The position numbers were made by a program, and so were the translations under genes. A DNA stretch of 64,000 bases from JALZKA01 sp963725035. Lineage in GTDB: Bacteria > Actinomycetota > Thermoleophilia > Solirubrobacterales > 70-9. Where the stretch lies: NCBI GenBank assembly GCA_963725035.1, contig CAVRWX010000018.1, positions 372,001 to 436,000 on the forward strand. The letters run 5' to 3'. Positions 1 through 8,676 of the stretch are shown here, one piece after another. The notes beneath the pieces were generated by a model. That model had not been told where the DNA came from. It did no database searches and was given only the letters and a program-made list of their open reading frames with translations. Numbering within the stretch: the stretch's first letter is position 1; the number at the start of each line of letters is the position of its first letter.

Positions 1-1251
1 CTCGATCAGGTCTGGGTCAACAAGATCGGACCCGACGACGCAAAGCGCGTGCTCGTCCTCATGCCGGGCACGTCCGGCGGCGCCGGCAACTTCTCGCTGG
101 TCGGCCGCGACATCGTCAAGCGCGTTCCGAACCTCGCCGTCTGGGCGATCGACCGCCGCAGCCGCCCACTCGAGGACACGCATGTCTTCGAGCAGCTCGA
201 CGCCGGAGACGTGACCCTCCAGGAGGCATTCGACCACTACCTCGGCTGGCTCACCAACGGCGGCGCTGCCGGCCGACCATTACGAGTTCCTGGACGCAGA
301 CGACCACTCCGTACGCCCGCGACTGGGGCATGAAGACCGCGCTCAACGACGCGCGCGCTGTGATCAAGGAAGCGAGAGGGCCGAAGAAGAAGACCGAGGT
401 CTGGCTCGGGGGACACTCCCTCGGCGCGTCGCTTACCGCCGCGTACGCCGCCTGGGACTTCGACGGCAAGCCCGGATTCAAGGACGTCGAGGGTCTCGTC
501 CTGATCGACGGTGGGCTGCTTGGAAGCTTTGACGGATTCACCCTGGAGGAGGCCCAGGACGCGATCGAAGCCCTCGAGACTTCGAACCCGTTCTCGGACC
601 TGCTCGGTATCGGAATCCCCGAGTCGGCGGGCCTCTTCGCCGAGATCGGCGGCTACTTCGCGCGACAGGACCCGACGGGCTCGGCCGCGCCGCTCCAGGA
701 CTTCGCGTTCCTGCCCGCCGCCTTCGACCCAGGTTTCCCGGTTACGAACGAAGCGTTGTTCGGCTACGCGTTCGACCGGGACACCTCACCGCAGTCCCTG
801 CGCCTGCTCCACGCGAACATGGGCGCGGTCGATCCCTATGTCGAGGGCGAGATCAGCGGCTGGACGGACGGCGGCATCACGCCGGTCAGCCGGATGGCGA
901 AGATGTTCGGCGACGAGCCTGTCAACTCGGTCGAGTGGTTCTTCCCGAAGCGCCTCTCAATCGACACGAACGGCGCCAACGCGATGGAGCAGAACGACGT
1001 CGCCGACTTCCTGGGGCTGCGCCTGGAGCACACCGACGACATCGACGTCCCGATCTACGCCTTCCAGACCGATCTCACGAACGGCGGCGTCCTCGAAGGC
1101 GCTCAGAACCTCGTGGATCGCGCCAAGACGAAGGAAAAAGACGCGAAACTCGTCGAGGGAGCCCCGGAACAGAGCCACCTGGACCCGCTCACCGCCTCAC
1201 CGGACCAGAACAAGTTCCTGAAGACGGTCGTGAAGTTCCTGAAGCGACTGA
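1..1251 (+). pseudogene. alpha/beta hydrolase, 5'-truncated by window edge and frameshifted
   Basis: The reading frame is open at base 1, so the start lies outside the window. Frame 1 runs to about 265, frame 2 codes from about 272 to 304 (PADHYEFLDADD), and frame 3 codes from about 306 on (TPYARDWGMKTALND). Both changes are +1 shifts. The fold is recognisable: an oxyanion-type MPGTSGG at the start, the nucleophile elbow GGHSLGAS with its Ser near nt 417, the strand LVLIDGG, and a late QSHLDP His near nt 1174. Frame 3 has no stop and runs into the next gene. One more +1 shift near 1246 would give a TGA at 1249-1251, 29 bp before the next ATG, so I end the gene there. The substrate is unknown. 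It could be a real pseudogene or an intact gene with sequencing insertions. Confidence 0.7.
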
Positions 1252-1280
1252 GCGACGACGCCGCGGTGCCGCTGCCTCGC

Positions 1281-2189
1281 ATGAGCGCCAGATGGGACTG
1301 CATCGTCGTCGGCGGCGGAGCCGCCGGCCTCAGCGCCGCTCTCGTACTCGGCCGCGCTCGTAAGCGAACGCTTGTTATCGATGCCGGCGAGCAGTGCAAC
1401 CTCCCGGCCGACGGAATCGGCGGGCTTCTCGGCCACGACGGACTCCCGCCACGGGATCTCTACGCGAAGGGGCGGGAAGAGCTGGCGCGATACTCGGACG
1501 TCGAGGTGCGTGACGCTGGGGGCCACCAGCGCGAGGGCGAGCTCCGACGGCCATCGCCATCGAACTGTCCGACGGCACGAGCGAGGCGGGGAGCCGTGTT
1601 CTGCTCGCGACCGGACTGGATTATGGATACCCGGACATCCCGGGGATCGAAGAGAGGTGGGGACGCTCTGCCTTTCATTGCCCGTTCTGCCACGGCTGGG
1701 AGGTGCGCGATCAAGTGCTCGGCGTCCTGGATCCCAACGCGTCGGGAGCGACGCGCGCCATGCTGCTGCGCGGCTGGAGCGATCAAGTGACGCTGTTCAC
1801 GAACGGCCCGGCCGAGCTCGATGCGACGGACGCGGAACGACTTAGGGAGGCAGAAATCCCGGTGGATGAGCGCCAGATCGCCGAATTGCGCGGCGAGGGC
1901 GTCTCGTTGTCTGCGATCGCCTTTGCTGAGGCCTCTGAGGCGCCCTGTAACGGGCTTCTGGTGGCGCCGACTCTCTCGCAAGCGCTCTCAGATCGCCAGG
2001 GACCTCGGCGTCAGGACGACCGAGGACCATCCGATGGTCGCGAACGCAATCGAGGTCGACTCGACGTACTGCACGAGCGTCGAAAACGTCTTCGCAGCAG
2101 GCGACGCGACGGGCGGGATGCCCTCGGTGGCTAACTCCGTGGCTGGAGGCTCTTCGGCCGCCGCCCACATCGTCCACAGCCTGGTCTAG
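1281..2189 (+). pseudogene. thioredoxin-reductase-like NAD(P)/FAD-dependent oxidoreductase, frameshifted
   Basis: Begins at ATG 1281 with a classic FAD-binding segment (IVVGGGAAGLSAA). It continues in a second frame from about 1545 with IELSDG, VLLATGLDYG and FHCPFCHGWEVRD (nt about 1674-1705). It returns to the first frame near 1980 and ends with VFAAGDATGG, the C-terminal FAD-contacting motif. The CPxC-HGWE motif is typical of the TrxB-like single-component oxidoreductases of actinobacteria (about 300 aa, matching this length). The breaks fit +1 shifts near 1507, 1545 and 1980. Domain order is otherwise complete, so loss of function is not certain. Apart from the breaks I would expect a cytosolic flavoprotein using NADPH; the partner is unknown. 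Confidence 0.75.
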
Positions 2190-2233
2190 GCATCAGGTCT
2201 ACATAACCGTCATTATCAGGCACAGCCAGGAAA

Positions 2234-2566
2234 TCACTTAGGCGGCATCGATGCGGCGTGGTCCGCCCCCACGTCCACCCATCCGGCCAGGTCTTCGGCC
2301 GTTTCCACGCCCTCACGCGCGACGATGAGCCAGCCGCCCATCTTCTTGCCGGACATCTCGAACTCGCGGACGTGCTCCTCATCCAGCGCGGAGGCGTGAT
2401 CCTCGGGCGGGACGCGCACCATGAGCTCGCTCGTCGACGTGACGCCGCACGCCATGTTGCCGCCGATCATGAAGCCGATCCCGCCGAACATCTTGCGCTC
2501 GGTGAGCCCTTCGCGCATCGCGAGCGCGTCGCGCACGCGGTCGGCGAAGTCCTCGTCGTAGGCCAC
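2234..2566 (-). CDS. TfoX N-terminal domain family protein
   Basis: A 110-aa protein with the TfoX_N pattern RKMFGGIGFMIGGNMACG near its middle and a C-terminal GWVDVGADHA tail. The GTG start at 2566 (VAYDEDFADRV) is chosen because upstream codons look non-coding and the next gene starts divergently at 2595. TfoX_N proteins are small, mostly cytosolic domains. In E. coli and Haemophilus the full-length TfoX/Sxy regulates competence, but isolated N-terminal domains like this are widespread and have no firm role. Competence should not be inferred from it. It is paired head to head with a YjbR/MmcQ-like gene, leaving only 28 bp for both promoters. Confidence 0.8.
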   Translation of the reverse strand: MAYDEDFADRVRDALAMREGLTERKMFGGIGFMIGGNMACGVTSTSELMVRVPPEDHASALDEEHVREFEMSGKKMGGWLIVAREGVETAEDLAGWVDVGADHAASMPPK

Positions 2567-2594
2567 GAGACGCAGCCTAAACGGAGCGGCTACC

Positions 2595-2945
2595 GTGCGG
2601 CATGTGGCGACGTGGGAAGAAGTAATCGCGCTCTGCGAGGCCGAGCTGCTCGAGGTCGAGCGATCAACCTCGTACGGCACTCCCGCCCTCAAGGTGAAGG
2701 GCAAGCTCTTCGCGCGGCTCAAGGAGGACGAGGAGCGCATCGCGATCTTCGTCGATTTCATGGAGCGCGAGGCGATGACGCAGGAGAACCCGGACGCCTA
2801 CATCGTCACCGACCACTACCGCGACTGGCCGATGATGCTGGTCGACCTCGAAGCAGTGCCAGACGACGAGCTGCGCGAGGTGCTGATCGAGTCGTGGCGC
2901 CGGCGCGCGCCGAAGAAGCTCGTTGCCGAGCTGGACGACTCCTAG
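2595..2945 (+). CDS. MmcQ/YjbR family protein
   Basis: A 116-aa protein with the YjbR/MmcQ layout: an N-terminal helix (TWEEVIALCEAEL), a STSYGTPALKVKGKLFARL strand pair, acidic turns (KEDEERIA), the YIVTDHYRDWPMMLV strand and a C-terminal WRRRAPKKL helix. GTG starts exist at 2595 and 2604; the second fits family N termini better (VATWEEV). The fold is a CyaY-like double-wing DNA-binding fold by family knowledge, but the biochemical role is not established. Its TAG stop overlaps the stop of the convergent gene in a shared CTAG at 2942-2945. Confidence 0.82.
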   Translation: MRHVATWEEVIALCEAELLEVERSTSYGTPALKVKGKLFARLKEDEERIAIFVDFMEREAMTQENPDAYIVTDHYRDWPMMLVDLEAVPDDELREVLIESWRRRAPKKLVAELDDS

Positions 2946-3253
2946 CGACCGAAGAGGCCACCGAGCCGGGAGTTCTTGGGCGGTGGCCCAAGCTGCGCCG
3001 CGGCAGCGGAGTCGATGTTGAGCTCGACAGCTCGCTCGTACGTGCGCTGGACCTCGGGCGCATCCACGAACCTCGTCTCCCCCCGGGTGTCCTCGAAGAT
3101 GAAACCGTCCAGGATGTTCTCACGCTTGTTGTCGGAGACGCTGACCACCTTGCCGACCTCAACGCCGTCAGAGCCGTAGATCGGCGTCCCGCTCGCAATG
3201 GTCGAGTAGTGGACGGCGACGCCATCGTCCCGTTGTGCTGATCCCTCGCTCAC
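2942..3253 (-). CDS. PRC-barrel/DUF2171-like small protein
   Basis: A 103-aa protein. Residues about 18-35 (GTPIYGSDGVEVGKVVSV) and the following ILDGFIFEDTRGETRFVDAPEV look like the small beta-barrel of PRC/DUF2171 proteins, which act as adaptor domains in stress and RNA-processing proteins. The C-terminal part is helical and ends LGGLFGR. The start is GTG 3253, which overlaps the TGA of the upstream lipase gene (GTGA), implying translational coupling. Function is not established. Confidence 0.75.
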   Translation of the reverse strand: MSEGSAQRDDGVAVHYSTIASGTPIYGSDGVEVGKVVSVSDNKRENILDGFIFEDTRGETRFVDAPEVQRTYERAVELNIDSAAAAQLGPPPKNSRLGGLFGR

Positions 3254-4536
3254 GCGCCAGAGGATACGAGTGTGCCCCCGCCCGCCGTCGCCTCGAGCAG
3301 CGGCTCTGACAGCCATTCGCGGATGTGGTCGTAGGTCTGCGGGTGATTGAGGAGGTGGAAGTGGCTGGCACCCTGGACGTGTTTCGAGTCTCCGTGAGGC
3401 TTGCCTTCTGTGTCCAGTGGACTCGCCGCGCTCGCCTTGCGGACCAGGACGTCGCCGATCAGCGCGGCCAGCGGGTGCCGCTCCGAGGCTGTGAGCCCGC
3501 CTGAAACGAAGTGGTACGAGACGCCCGCAACTGGCGCGAGCGGCGCCGAGTAGTTGCGAAGCGGCTCGTGCGGGTCCCTGTCCATCCAGTCCTCGTCGCG
3601 CAGGTACCCGAAGCGCAAGTCCTGGATTCCCACGCTTCTGAGCTCGAGGAAGTCGGCAAACGGCTTCGCCTCCGGCACGCGCTTGAAGGCGGCGCCGCCG
3701 GCGTTCACGACCTTCTCGAGCCACGAGCCGGTGTTCGGGGCGCCCAGGCAGATCACGTGCTTGGCGTGGCGCACCCAGCGCCGCTCGGCCTCCGCGGCCT
3801 CATGACAGGCGCTCCGCGCGATCAGCGCGCCCATCGAGTGCCCGATCAGCGATACCTCCTCGATCTCGACCGGCCACTCCCGGCAGAGCTCCTCGAGGAG
3901 CCATGAGAGTCGCCGGCCGTTCTCGGAGATGTGGAGCCCCGAGTTGTAGCGCAGGTAGAGCGGGCTGAAGCCGAGGTCGTCGCGGAGCCTCTGGCCGTAG
4001 GTGCGCGGCGCCGGCCCCTCCACGTCTGGATCTGCCTTCGTGCCGAGCCACCACGCCTCCTCCGTCTCGCACAGGCCGTGGACGAAGATCGCAAGCCTCG
4101 GCGTCGTGTGGTCGAACGCCTTCTGGATGGACGCGCGGGTGCATTCGACGTCGCGGTGAGGCAGCCGGAGCGCCATCTTCACGGCGAGCGGGCTCCCCTC
4201 CTCCTCCAGCCGGTCGCCGATCAGCCCGTTGATGGCCGCTTGGGAGCGGCGCCCGAAGCCGGAGTCACTCACCGCAGACCGCTCCTCGGTGCCGCCGGCG
4301 ACGTACCCGGCTGCCGTGATCGCAGCGCCGGCACCCTTGCCGCCGAGCTTGAGGGCGCCGTAGACGCCTGTGGAGACCGCGTCGTGCGCCTGCTTGATGG
4401 CCTCGGAGCCTTCGCCGATCGCTCCGAAGACGCGCTCGGAAATCGCGGAATGGACGCCCTGGATGGGGCTCAGAAGCGCTTCGTCTGCATATCGCCCTGC
4501 CAGCTGGCCGAGCGCCTTCAACTCTGAGTCAGGCAC
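3250..4536 (-). CDS. alpha/beta hydrolase, esterase/lipase-like (PGAP1-like)
   Basis: A 428-aa protein. Residues 1-120 are a helix-rich, Ala/Gly-rich extension with no clear signal peptide. The hydrolase domain follows: LAIFVHGLCETEEAWW (oxyanion region, about 148-163), LIGHSMGALIARS with nucleophile Ser at residue 234, LGAPNTGSWLEKV after it, and a catalytic-type His near residue 395 (GASHFHLLNHP). The pattern of a full-chain lipase with a GHSMGG-like elbow followed by a LGAPNxGS strand is typical of PGAP1-like esterases and triacylglycerol lipases. The substrate cannot be read. It is the first gene of a two-gene unit with the PRC-barrel protein. Confidence 0.8.
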   Translation of the reverse strand: MPDSELKALGQLAGRYADEALLSPIQGVHSAISERVFGAIGEGSEAIKQAHDAVSTGVYGALKLGGKGAGAAITAAGYVAGGTEERSAVSDSGFGRRSQAAINGLIGDRLEEEGSPLAVKMALRLPHRDVECTRASIQKAFDHTTPRLAIFVHGLCETEEAWWLGTKADPDVEGPAPRTYGQRLRDDLGFSPLYLRYNSGLHISENGRRLSWLLEELCREWPVEIEEVSLIGHSMGALIARSACHEAAEAERRWVRHAKHVICLGAPNTGSWLEKVVNAGGAAFKRVPEAKPFADFLELRSVGIQDLRFGYLRDEDWMDRDPHEPLRNYSAPLAPVAGVSYHFVSGGLTASERHPLAALIGDVLVRKASAASPLDTEGKPHGDSKHVQGASHFHLLNHPQTYDHIREWLSEPLLEATAGGGTLVSSGA

Positions 4537-4584
4537 GCCTCGGCAAGATAGCGACGGCGCAGGCGGGAGGTCGGGTCCGGCGCC

Positions 4585-6292
4585 CTACCTCTTCTTGACG
4601 ATCTTGAATGAGACACGTGCCGGCGTGGGGTCCTCGCCGCCCGCACCTGTGGCTTTGACATCGAAGGTGTGCTTGCCAATCTTCAGCTTCTTCGTCGTGT
4701 GAGGTGAAGTACATGCTGCGTAGGGCTTGCCATCCACCCTGCACTCGAACGTGACGGGAGCTTCGCTGGCCTCGAACTGAATCGTCGGCGTCCTGTCCTT
4801 GCCCTTCCGCTTCGGCGCCTTCGTGATCTCGGTGTCGGGCGGGCCCACGACTGCGTCCACCGTCCACGTGTAGGTCGCCGCGCCGGCCAGCGTCTCGCTG
4901 TTCCCGAGCGCGTCGATCGAGTACACCCGGAACGTGTGCTGGCCCTCGCCCAGGCTCGAGTACGCGATGCCGCTCGGGCCGTTGCAGTCGGTCTCCGCCT
5001 GTGTGTCCAGCTTGCACTTGAAGGTCGCGCCTGCCTCGGAGTGGTACGTGAAGGTCGCGGTATTCACGGTCGAGACCGGCTGTGTGGGGCCGGTATCAAT
5101 GGCCGTGTCGGGCGGAGTGCGGTCCACGAACCACGTGTACGTGGCCGGCGCGACGTCGTCCTTGTTGCCCGCGCGATCGGTCGCGAAAACGGTGAACGTG
5201 TGGGACCCGCTCGCAAGGCCGCTGTATTGCTTTGAGCCTGAGTTGCAAGACTCCTCTGCCCCGGTGTCAAGCTTGCACGTGAAGGTCGAGTTCGGCTCTG
5301 ACGAGGTGAACCCGAGGTTGGCCGTCTGTGAGGCCGTCGGGTTCGCCGGCTTTGAGCCCTCGGTGATCGTCGTGTCCGGCGGCGTCCGGTCGATGGTCCA
5401 CATGTAGGTGGCCGGCGTCGGGTCCTCGACGCCGTTGAGGACTGCCTTCACGCTGAAGGTGTGGGTTCCTTCGGTGAGGCCCCCTGCGTATGTCCTCGGG
5501 CTCTCGCATGCGGAGAAGTCGAGCTCGGTGTCGAGCTTGCACCTGAAGGAGAGTCCGGGCGGGACCGGGCTCGTGTTGCCGGGAGAGTCGAAGGTGAAGG
5601 TCGCCGCAGTGCTGTTGTTCGGGTTGGCCGGATTCGTCGCGATCCGGGTCTCCGGGCAAGTCGTTTCCGTCGGTGTTACGCCGTTGTTGCGAGGGGTCGG
5701 CGTCTGCTCGGTGAAGTCCGCCGCGCTGTCAAAGGTCGTGTCCGCCGGGACATCGAGGTAGGTCGCGCAGCCGCGGTCGATCCTGCGCTCCAGCGACTTC
5801 CCCGCCGTCACTCCGCTAGGAGAGGCTGGGCTCCCGGTTTCGAGATCAGGGACCGTGCCGGTGAAGTTGCCCCAGGTCACGCAGTCGAGCGCCAGTGTTG
5901 TCCGGGTACGTGTCAGAGATGAAGCAGACGGCTCCGCCCACGCTTGAGATGTCCAGGTCGGGGTCCGTGAAGTCGGGGGTGCCGGCGGCGGCACTGTCGC
6001 CGAGAAGCACCGTTCGCTGGCTCTGGCCGTTCGGGACGTCCTCCGGGAAGGTGTACCTGTGGATCTCTATTCCAGTGGGCCCGTAGACCGTCACGTGGTC
6101 CTCGGCCGTCAGGTTCTGCCCCGCCGTGTACATCTGCAACTCGACGAAGCTGGTGTTCGCGACCCCCCCGGGGAGCACCTCGCGAATGAGCATGAAGTGG
6201 TGATCGGCCGACGCGGGCGCTGCGGACGATGCCATCCAGACGACGCACGCCACAGTGGCGATTAGCCCACGCCTAAGTGACCTCCCCAACAC
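4585..6292 (-). CDS. secreted lamin-tail plus Ig-like repeat protein, one frameshift
   Basis: The N terminus at 6292 has a signal peptide (RRGLIATVACVVWMASSAAPASA). It is followed by a lamin-tail-like domain (MLIREVLPGGVANTSFVELQMY to SSVGGAVCFISDTYPD). The frame then shifts by +1 near 5893 and continues ALDCVTWGNFTGTV. Four Ig-like repeats of 70-90 residues follow, each with a paired-Cys core such as FTCKLDTGAEESC, then GSHTFTVFATD and a TYTWFVDRTPPDT linker. This repeat style is common in extracellular proteins of Solirubrobacterales, where it is thought to be structural or adhesive. There is no catalytic domain. It ends with a basic FKIVKKR tail. Combined length is about 569 aa. The single shift may be a sequencing insertion. 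Confidence 0.75.
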
Positions 6293-6377
6293 ACATCCAT
6301 CAAACCACCTCGCTGAACGGTTTTCAAGCCCTGCTACTGGGGCCGGCCAGCCTCAGGCGCGCGTCAGGCTGGAGGCT

Positions 6378-6428
6378 CGCCGAGAGTAGGAATTTCCACG
6401 CATATCGTGGGAATTCCACTTTTCGGCG
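6378..6428. repeat. dispersed palindromic repeat, copy 1
   Basis: A 51-bp near-palindrome with left arm CCGAGAGTAGGAATTTCCAC, a short AT-rich centre (GCATATC) and a right arm of the same type. The right arm diverges slightly (GTGGGAATTCCACTTTTCGG). It ends 2 bp before the stop codon (6431-6433) of the minus-strand hydrolase. The same element occurs at 14821-14868 (opposite orientation) and 54821-54869. Confidence 0.9.
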
Positions 6429-6430
6429 CG

Positions 6431-7282
6431 TCAGAGGCGCTCGGCGACCGCGGGTTCCTCGCAGAAGGCGGCGATTTCGCGGGAGAGCTTGCCTCCCTGC
6501 CAGGCGAGCGGTGACTCGCCCTCGTCCTCGCTGATCATCCGCGCGTTTGGGATGCGCTCGGTCCACGCGGTCGCGACGTCCCACGGGTGGCCTGGATCGG
6601 CCTCGTCGTGGCTTGCGACGACGAGCGTCGGGACATCGAGGCCCTCGAGCGCATCCATGCCGTCGAATGGCACGGACACGGTCACCTCTCGCAATGCCTT
6701 GGCAACCGCGTTGAGATCCTTGTGGAGCGCCAGGCGCGTCCGCGCGAGCCGGAGCACGACGTCGCGCCATTCCGGGTTGTGCGAACCGTCGTCATAGACC
6801 TCGATGAAGCCCTCCACCCCGCCCCGCTCGATTCCGCCCGCCAAGCCGGACCAGTACGCGATCGTCTCCTCGGACGGTGGCGCGCCTCGCGACGCGGGCC
6901 CGACTGCGACGAGTCCCGCGACCCGGTCCGGCTCGGCCAAAGCGAACGCTGCCGCAGTGTGCGCTCCCATTGAGTGCCCGGCCAGGACGACCCGGTTCCC
7001 CTCCCCCATCTCGGCTGCAACCGCGGCCATGTCACTCGCGAGTGTCTCGTAGTCGTACGGCTCGCCCTCCGGCGCGGGATCAGACTCGCCATGGCCGCGG
7101 GCGTCGTACATCGCGGACGTCAGGCCGCGGCGCTCCAGGAGAGAAGACCCGTGGGTTACATAACGCCGCGCGGCCGTTATCCCGTGTGCCTGCAAGACGA
7201 CCGGCCCTTCCCCGGCCGACTCGCCGCGCAGGACGTTGCCGCCGGGGGCGCGCACCTCGAACTGGCGCGCATCGCTGGCCAT
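6431..7282 (-). CDS. alpha/beta fold hydrolase
   Basis: A 283-aa protein starting at ATG 7282 (MASDARQFEVRAPGG). It has QAHGITAARRYVTHG (oxyanion region), YDARGHGESD, the nucleophile elbow AGHSMGAHTAAA with Ser104, and an acid-bearing strand VVASHDEADPGHP. In the place of the usual late catalytic His, the sequence reads DEGESPLAWQGG, so the canonical triad His is not visible. Some actinobacterial homologues share this SPLAWQG ending by my recollection. It may be an esterase-like protein with altered chemistry. The start lies 2 bp after the probable TAG stop of the cyclophilin gene, so the two are probably co-transcribed. A palindromic repeat follows the stop directly. Confidence 0.8.
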   Translation of the reverse strand: MASDARQFEVRAPGGNVLRGESAGEGPVVLQAHGITAARRYVTHGSSLLERRGLTSAMYDARGHGESDPAPEGEPYDYETLASDMAAVAAEMGEGNRVVLAGHSMGAHTAAAFALAEPDRVAGLVAVGPASRGAPPSEETIAYWSGLAGGIERGGVEGFIEVYDDGSHNPEWRDVVLRLARTRLALHKDLNAVAKALREVTVSVPFDGMDALEGLDVPTLVVASHDEADPGHPWDVATAWTERIPNARMISEDEGESPLAWQGGKLSREIAAFCEEPAVAERL

Positions 7283-7284
7283 TC

Positions 7285-7963
7285 CTAGCCCTCTTCGATG
7301 GTGACCGAGTTGATGATCACGGGTTCGATCGGCGCTCCCGACCCGATCCGGGCTTCCCTGCGCCTCAATCGCCTCCACGACTTCCATTCCCTCGATCACC
7401 TCGCCCGCGACGGCGTAATCAGGGGGCAGCGCGGCGTCGGGGACGGTGACGACGAAGAACTGGCTGCCGGAGCGCCCAGGCGGTTCGACCTCGGTCTTTG
7501 CCATCGCCACCACGCCCTCCGTATAGGAGGTGTCGTCCGGCGGCGGTTCGTCGACCGAGTAGCCGGGGCCCGGGCCGGAGCCGGTGCCGGCGGGATCGCC
7601 ACCCTGGATCACGAAGTCGGGGATGATCCTGTGAAAGGGCGTACCGTCGAAGACGCCGTTCTCCGCCATGTACTCGAAGGAAGCCGCCGTCCGCGGGCTC
7701 CCCTGCGTGTCGAGGGCGATCTCGAAGGTGCCGCAGCTTGTGTCTACCACCGCGACGAGATCCTCGGCCGACGGCTCCTTGGGCGGCGGATCGAGGCTCA
7801 CTTCCCTGGGCTCGGGAATATCGACGCTCTCGCACTCTGACTCGGCTGTGGTCGAGGTCTCCTCGCCCTCCGAGGCCGGATCTTCCTCATCGTCGCCACC
7901 ACATGCAGACAGGAGCAAACCGAGGGTGACGAGGAGCGCGGCGATCAGGGTGAGCGGCTTCAA
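7285..7963 (-). CDS. cyclophilin-type peptidyl-prolyl isomerase lipoprotein (C-terminal frameshift)
   Basis: Residues 1-21 form a lipoprotein signal ending in a lipobox (LLLSAC), followed by an acidic linker (GGDDEEDPASEGEE). The isomerase domain has SPRTAASFEYMAENG, FHRIIPDFVIQGGDP and GVVAMAKTEVEPPGRSGSQFF, the classic bacterial cyclophilin core with the catalytic-Arg FHR motif. It should fold exported proteins at the outer face of the membrane. In the raw frame it runs without a stop into the following hydrolase. A +1 shift near 7335 (an extra G in a GGG run) gives the normal cyclophilin ending APIEPVIINSVTIEEG and a TAG at 7285-7287. I therefore read it as a separate gene of about 225 aa, not a fusion. 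Confidence 0.85.
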
Positions 7964-8006
7964 GACGCCGCAAGGCTATCCGCCGGCCCGGTGGCATGAT
8001 CCGGCG

Positions 8007-8666
8007 GTGGCGCAAGCTGGAAAAGCGAAACACAGGGGCCGCTACGACCGCATCAGGGTGGTCGGCAGGGCCCTCAACGGCGCGGTCGCCCGCGCACCGT
8101 GGCTCTGGCCCGTTCTCAAGTACCCGATGCGCCGGTACTTCGACCAGTTGGCCCTTGGATGGGACCAGCGGACGGGCGCCGGCACAACCGAACATCTGAC
8201 CTCGCTGGCGGTTGCCTTTCTTCACGTAACGCCTGCCCCCGAGCGCGTCCTCGACCTTGGCACGGGGACAGGCGAGGCCGCGCTCCTCGCCGCCCGCGAG
8301 TTCCCGCGCGCAAGCGTGCGCGGGATCGACGTGTCCGAGGAGATGGTCGCGATCGCAAAGAAGAAGGTCGGGCTCGACCCCGACGGCCGCATCGCGTTCA
8401 AGGTCGCGGACGCCGCCCGGATCCCATGGCCCGACGACTCCTTCGACCTCGTCATGCAGATGAACGTGCCGCCCTTCTTCGCCGAGATCGCCCGGGTGCT
8501 CCGGGCGGGCGGAAGCGTCGTCGTCGTCGCCAGCTGGGGCGCGGAGACCCCGTTCTACACGCCGGACTCGGTGTTGAAGCGCGGCTTTGCGAAGCACGGC
8601 GTCGAGGAACACGTGTGGGGTGAGGCGGGGCACGGCACCTACTGGGTCGGCCGCGCTCGAGAATAG
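8007..8666 (+). CDS. class I SAM-dependent methyltransferase
   Basis: A 219-aa protein with the SAM-binding motif VLDLGTGTGEAALLAA (motif I), the acidic end of strand 2 (VRGIDVSEEMVAIA), AFKVADAARIPWPDDSFDLV (motifs II/III) and RVLRAGGSVVVVASWG. This is the UbiE/Methyltransf_11 arrangement. The substrate is unknown. GTG 8007 (VAQAGKAKHRGRYD) is the best start and lies 43 bp from the divergent cyclophilin gene. It is the first gene of a plus-strand run of five closely packed genes (lipid kinase, murT, methyltransferase, gatD), so a link to envelope lipids or peptidoglycan precursors is possible but unproven. Confidence 0.85.
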   Translation: MAQAGKAKHRGRYDRIRVVGRALNGAVARAPWLWPVLKYPMRRYFDQLALGWDQRTGAGTTEHLTSLAVAFLHVTPAPERVLDLGTGTGEAALLAAREFPRASVRGIDVSEEMVAIAKKKVGLDPDGRIAFKVADAARIPWPDDSFDLVMQMNVPPFFAEIARVLRAGGSVVVVASWGAETPFYTPDSVLKRGFAKHGVEEHVWGEAGHGTYWVGRARE

Positions 8667-8676
8667 ATTCACCAGC

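Noticed and set aside
330..1790. Hydrolase-flavoprotein fusion of 486 aa
   Set aside because: The frame is continuous only because the hydrolase stop is lost by a shift; the flavoprotein part has its own ATG and its own broken frame.
2234..2566. Natural competence regulation through TfoX
   Set aside because: Only the isolated N-terminal domain is present and no competence genes are nearby.
6431..7963. Cyclophilin-hydrolase fusion of 510 aa
   Set aside because: A +1 shift near 7335 restores a standard cyclophilin end and a TAG two bases before the hydrolase ATG.
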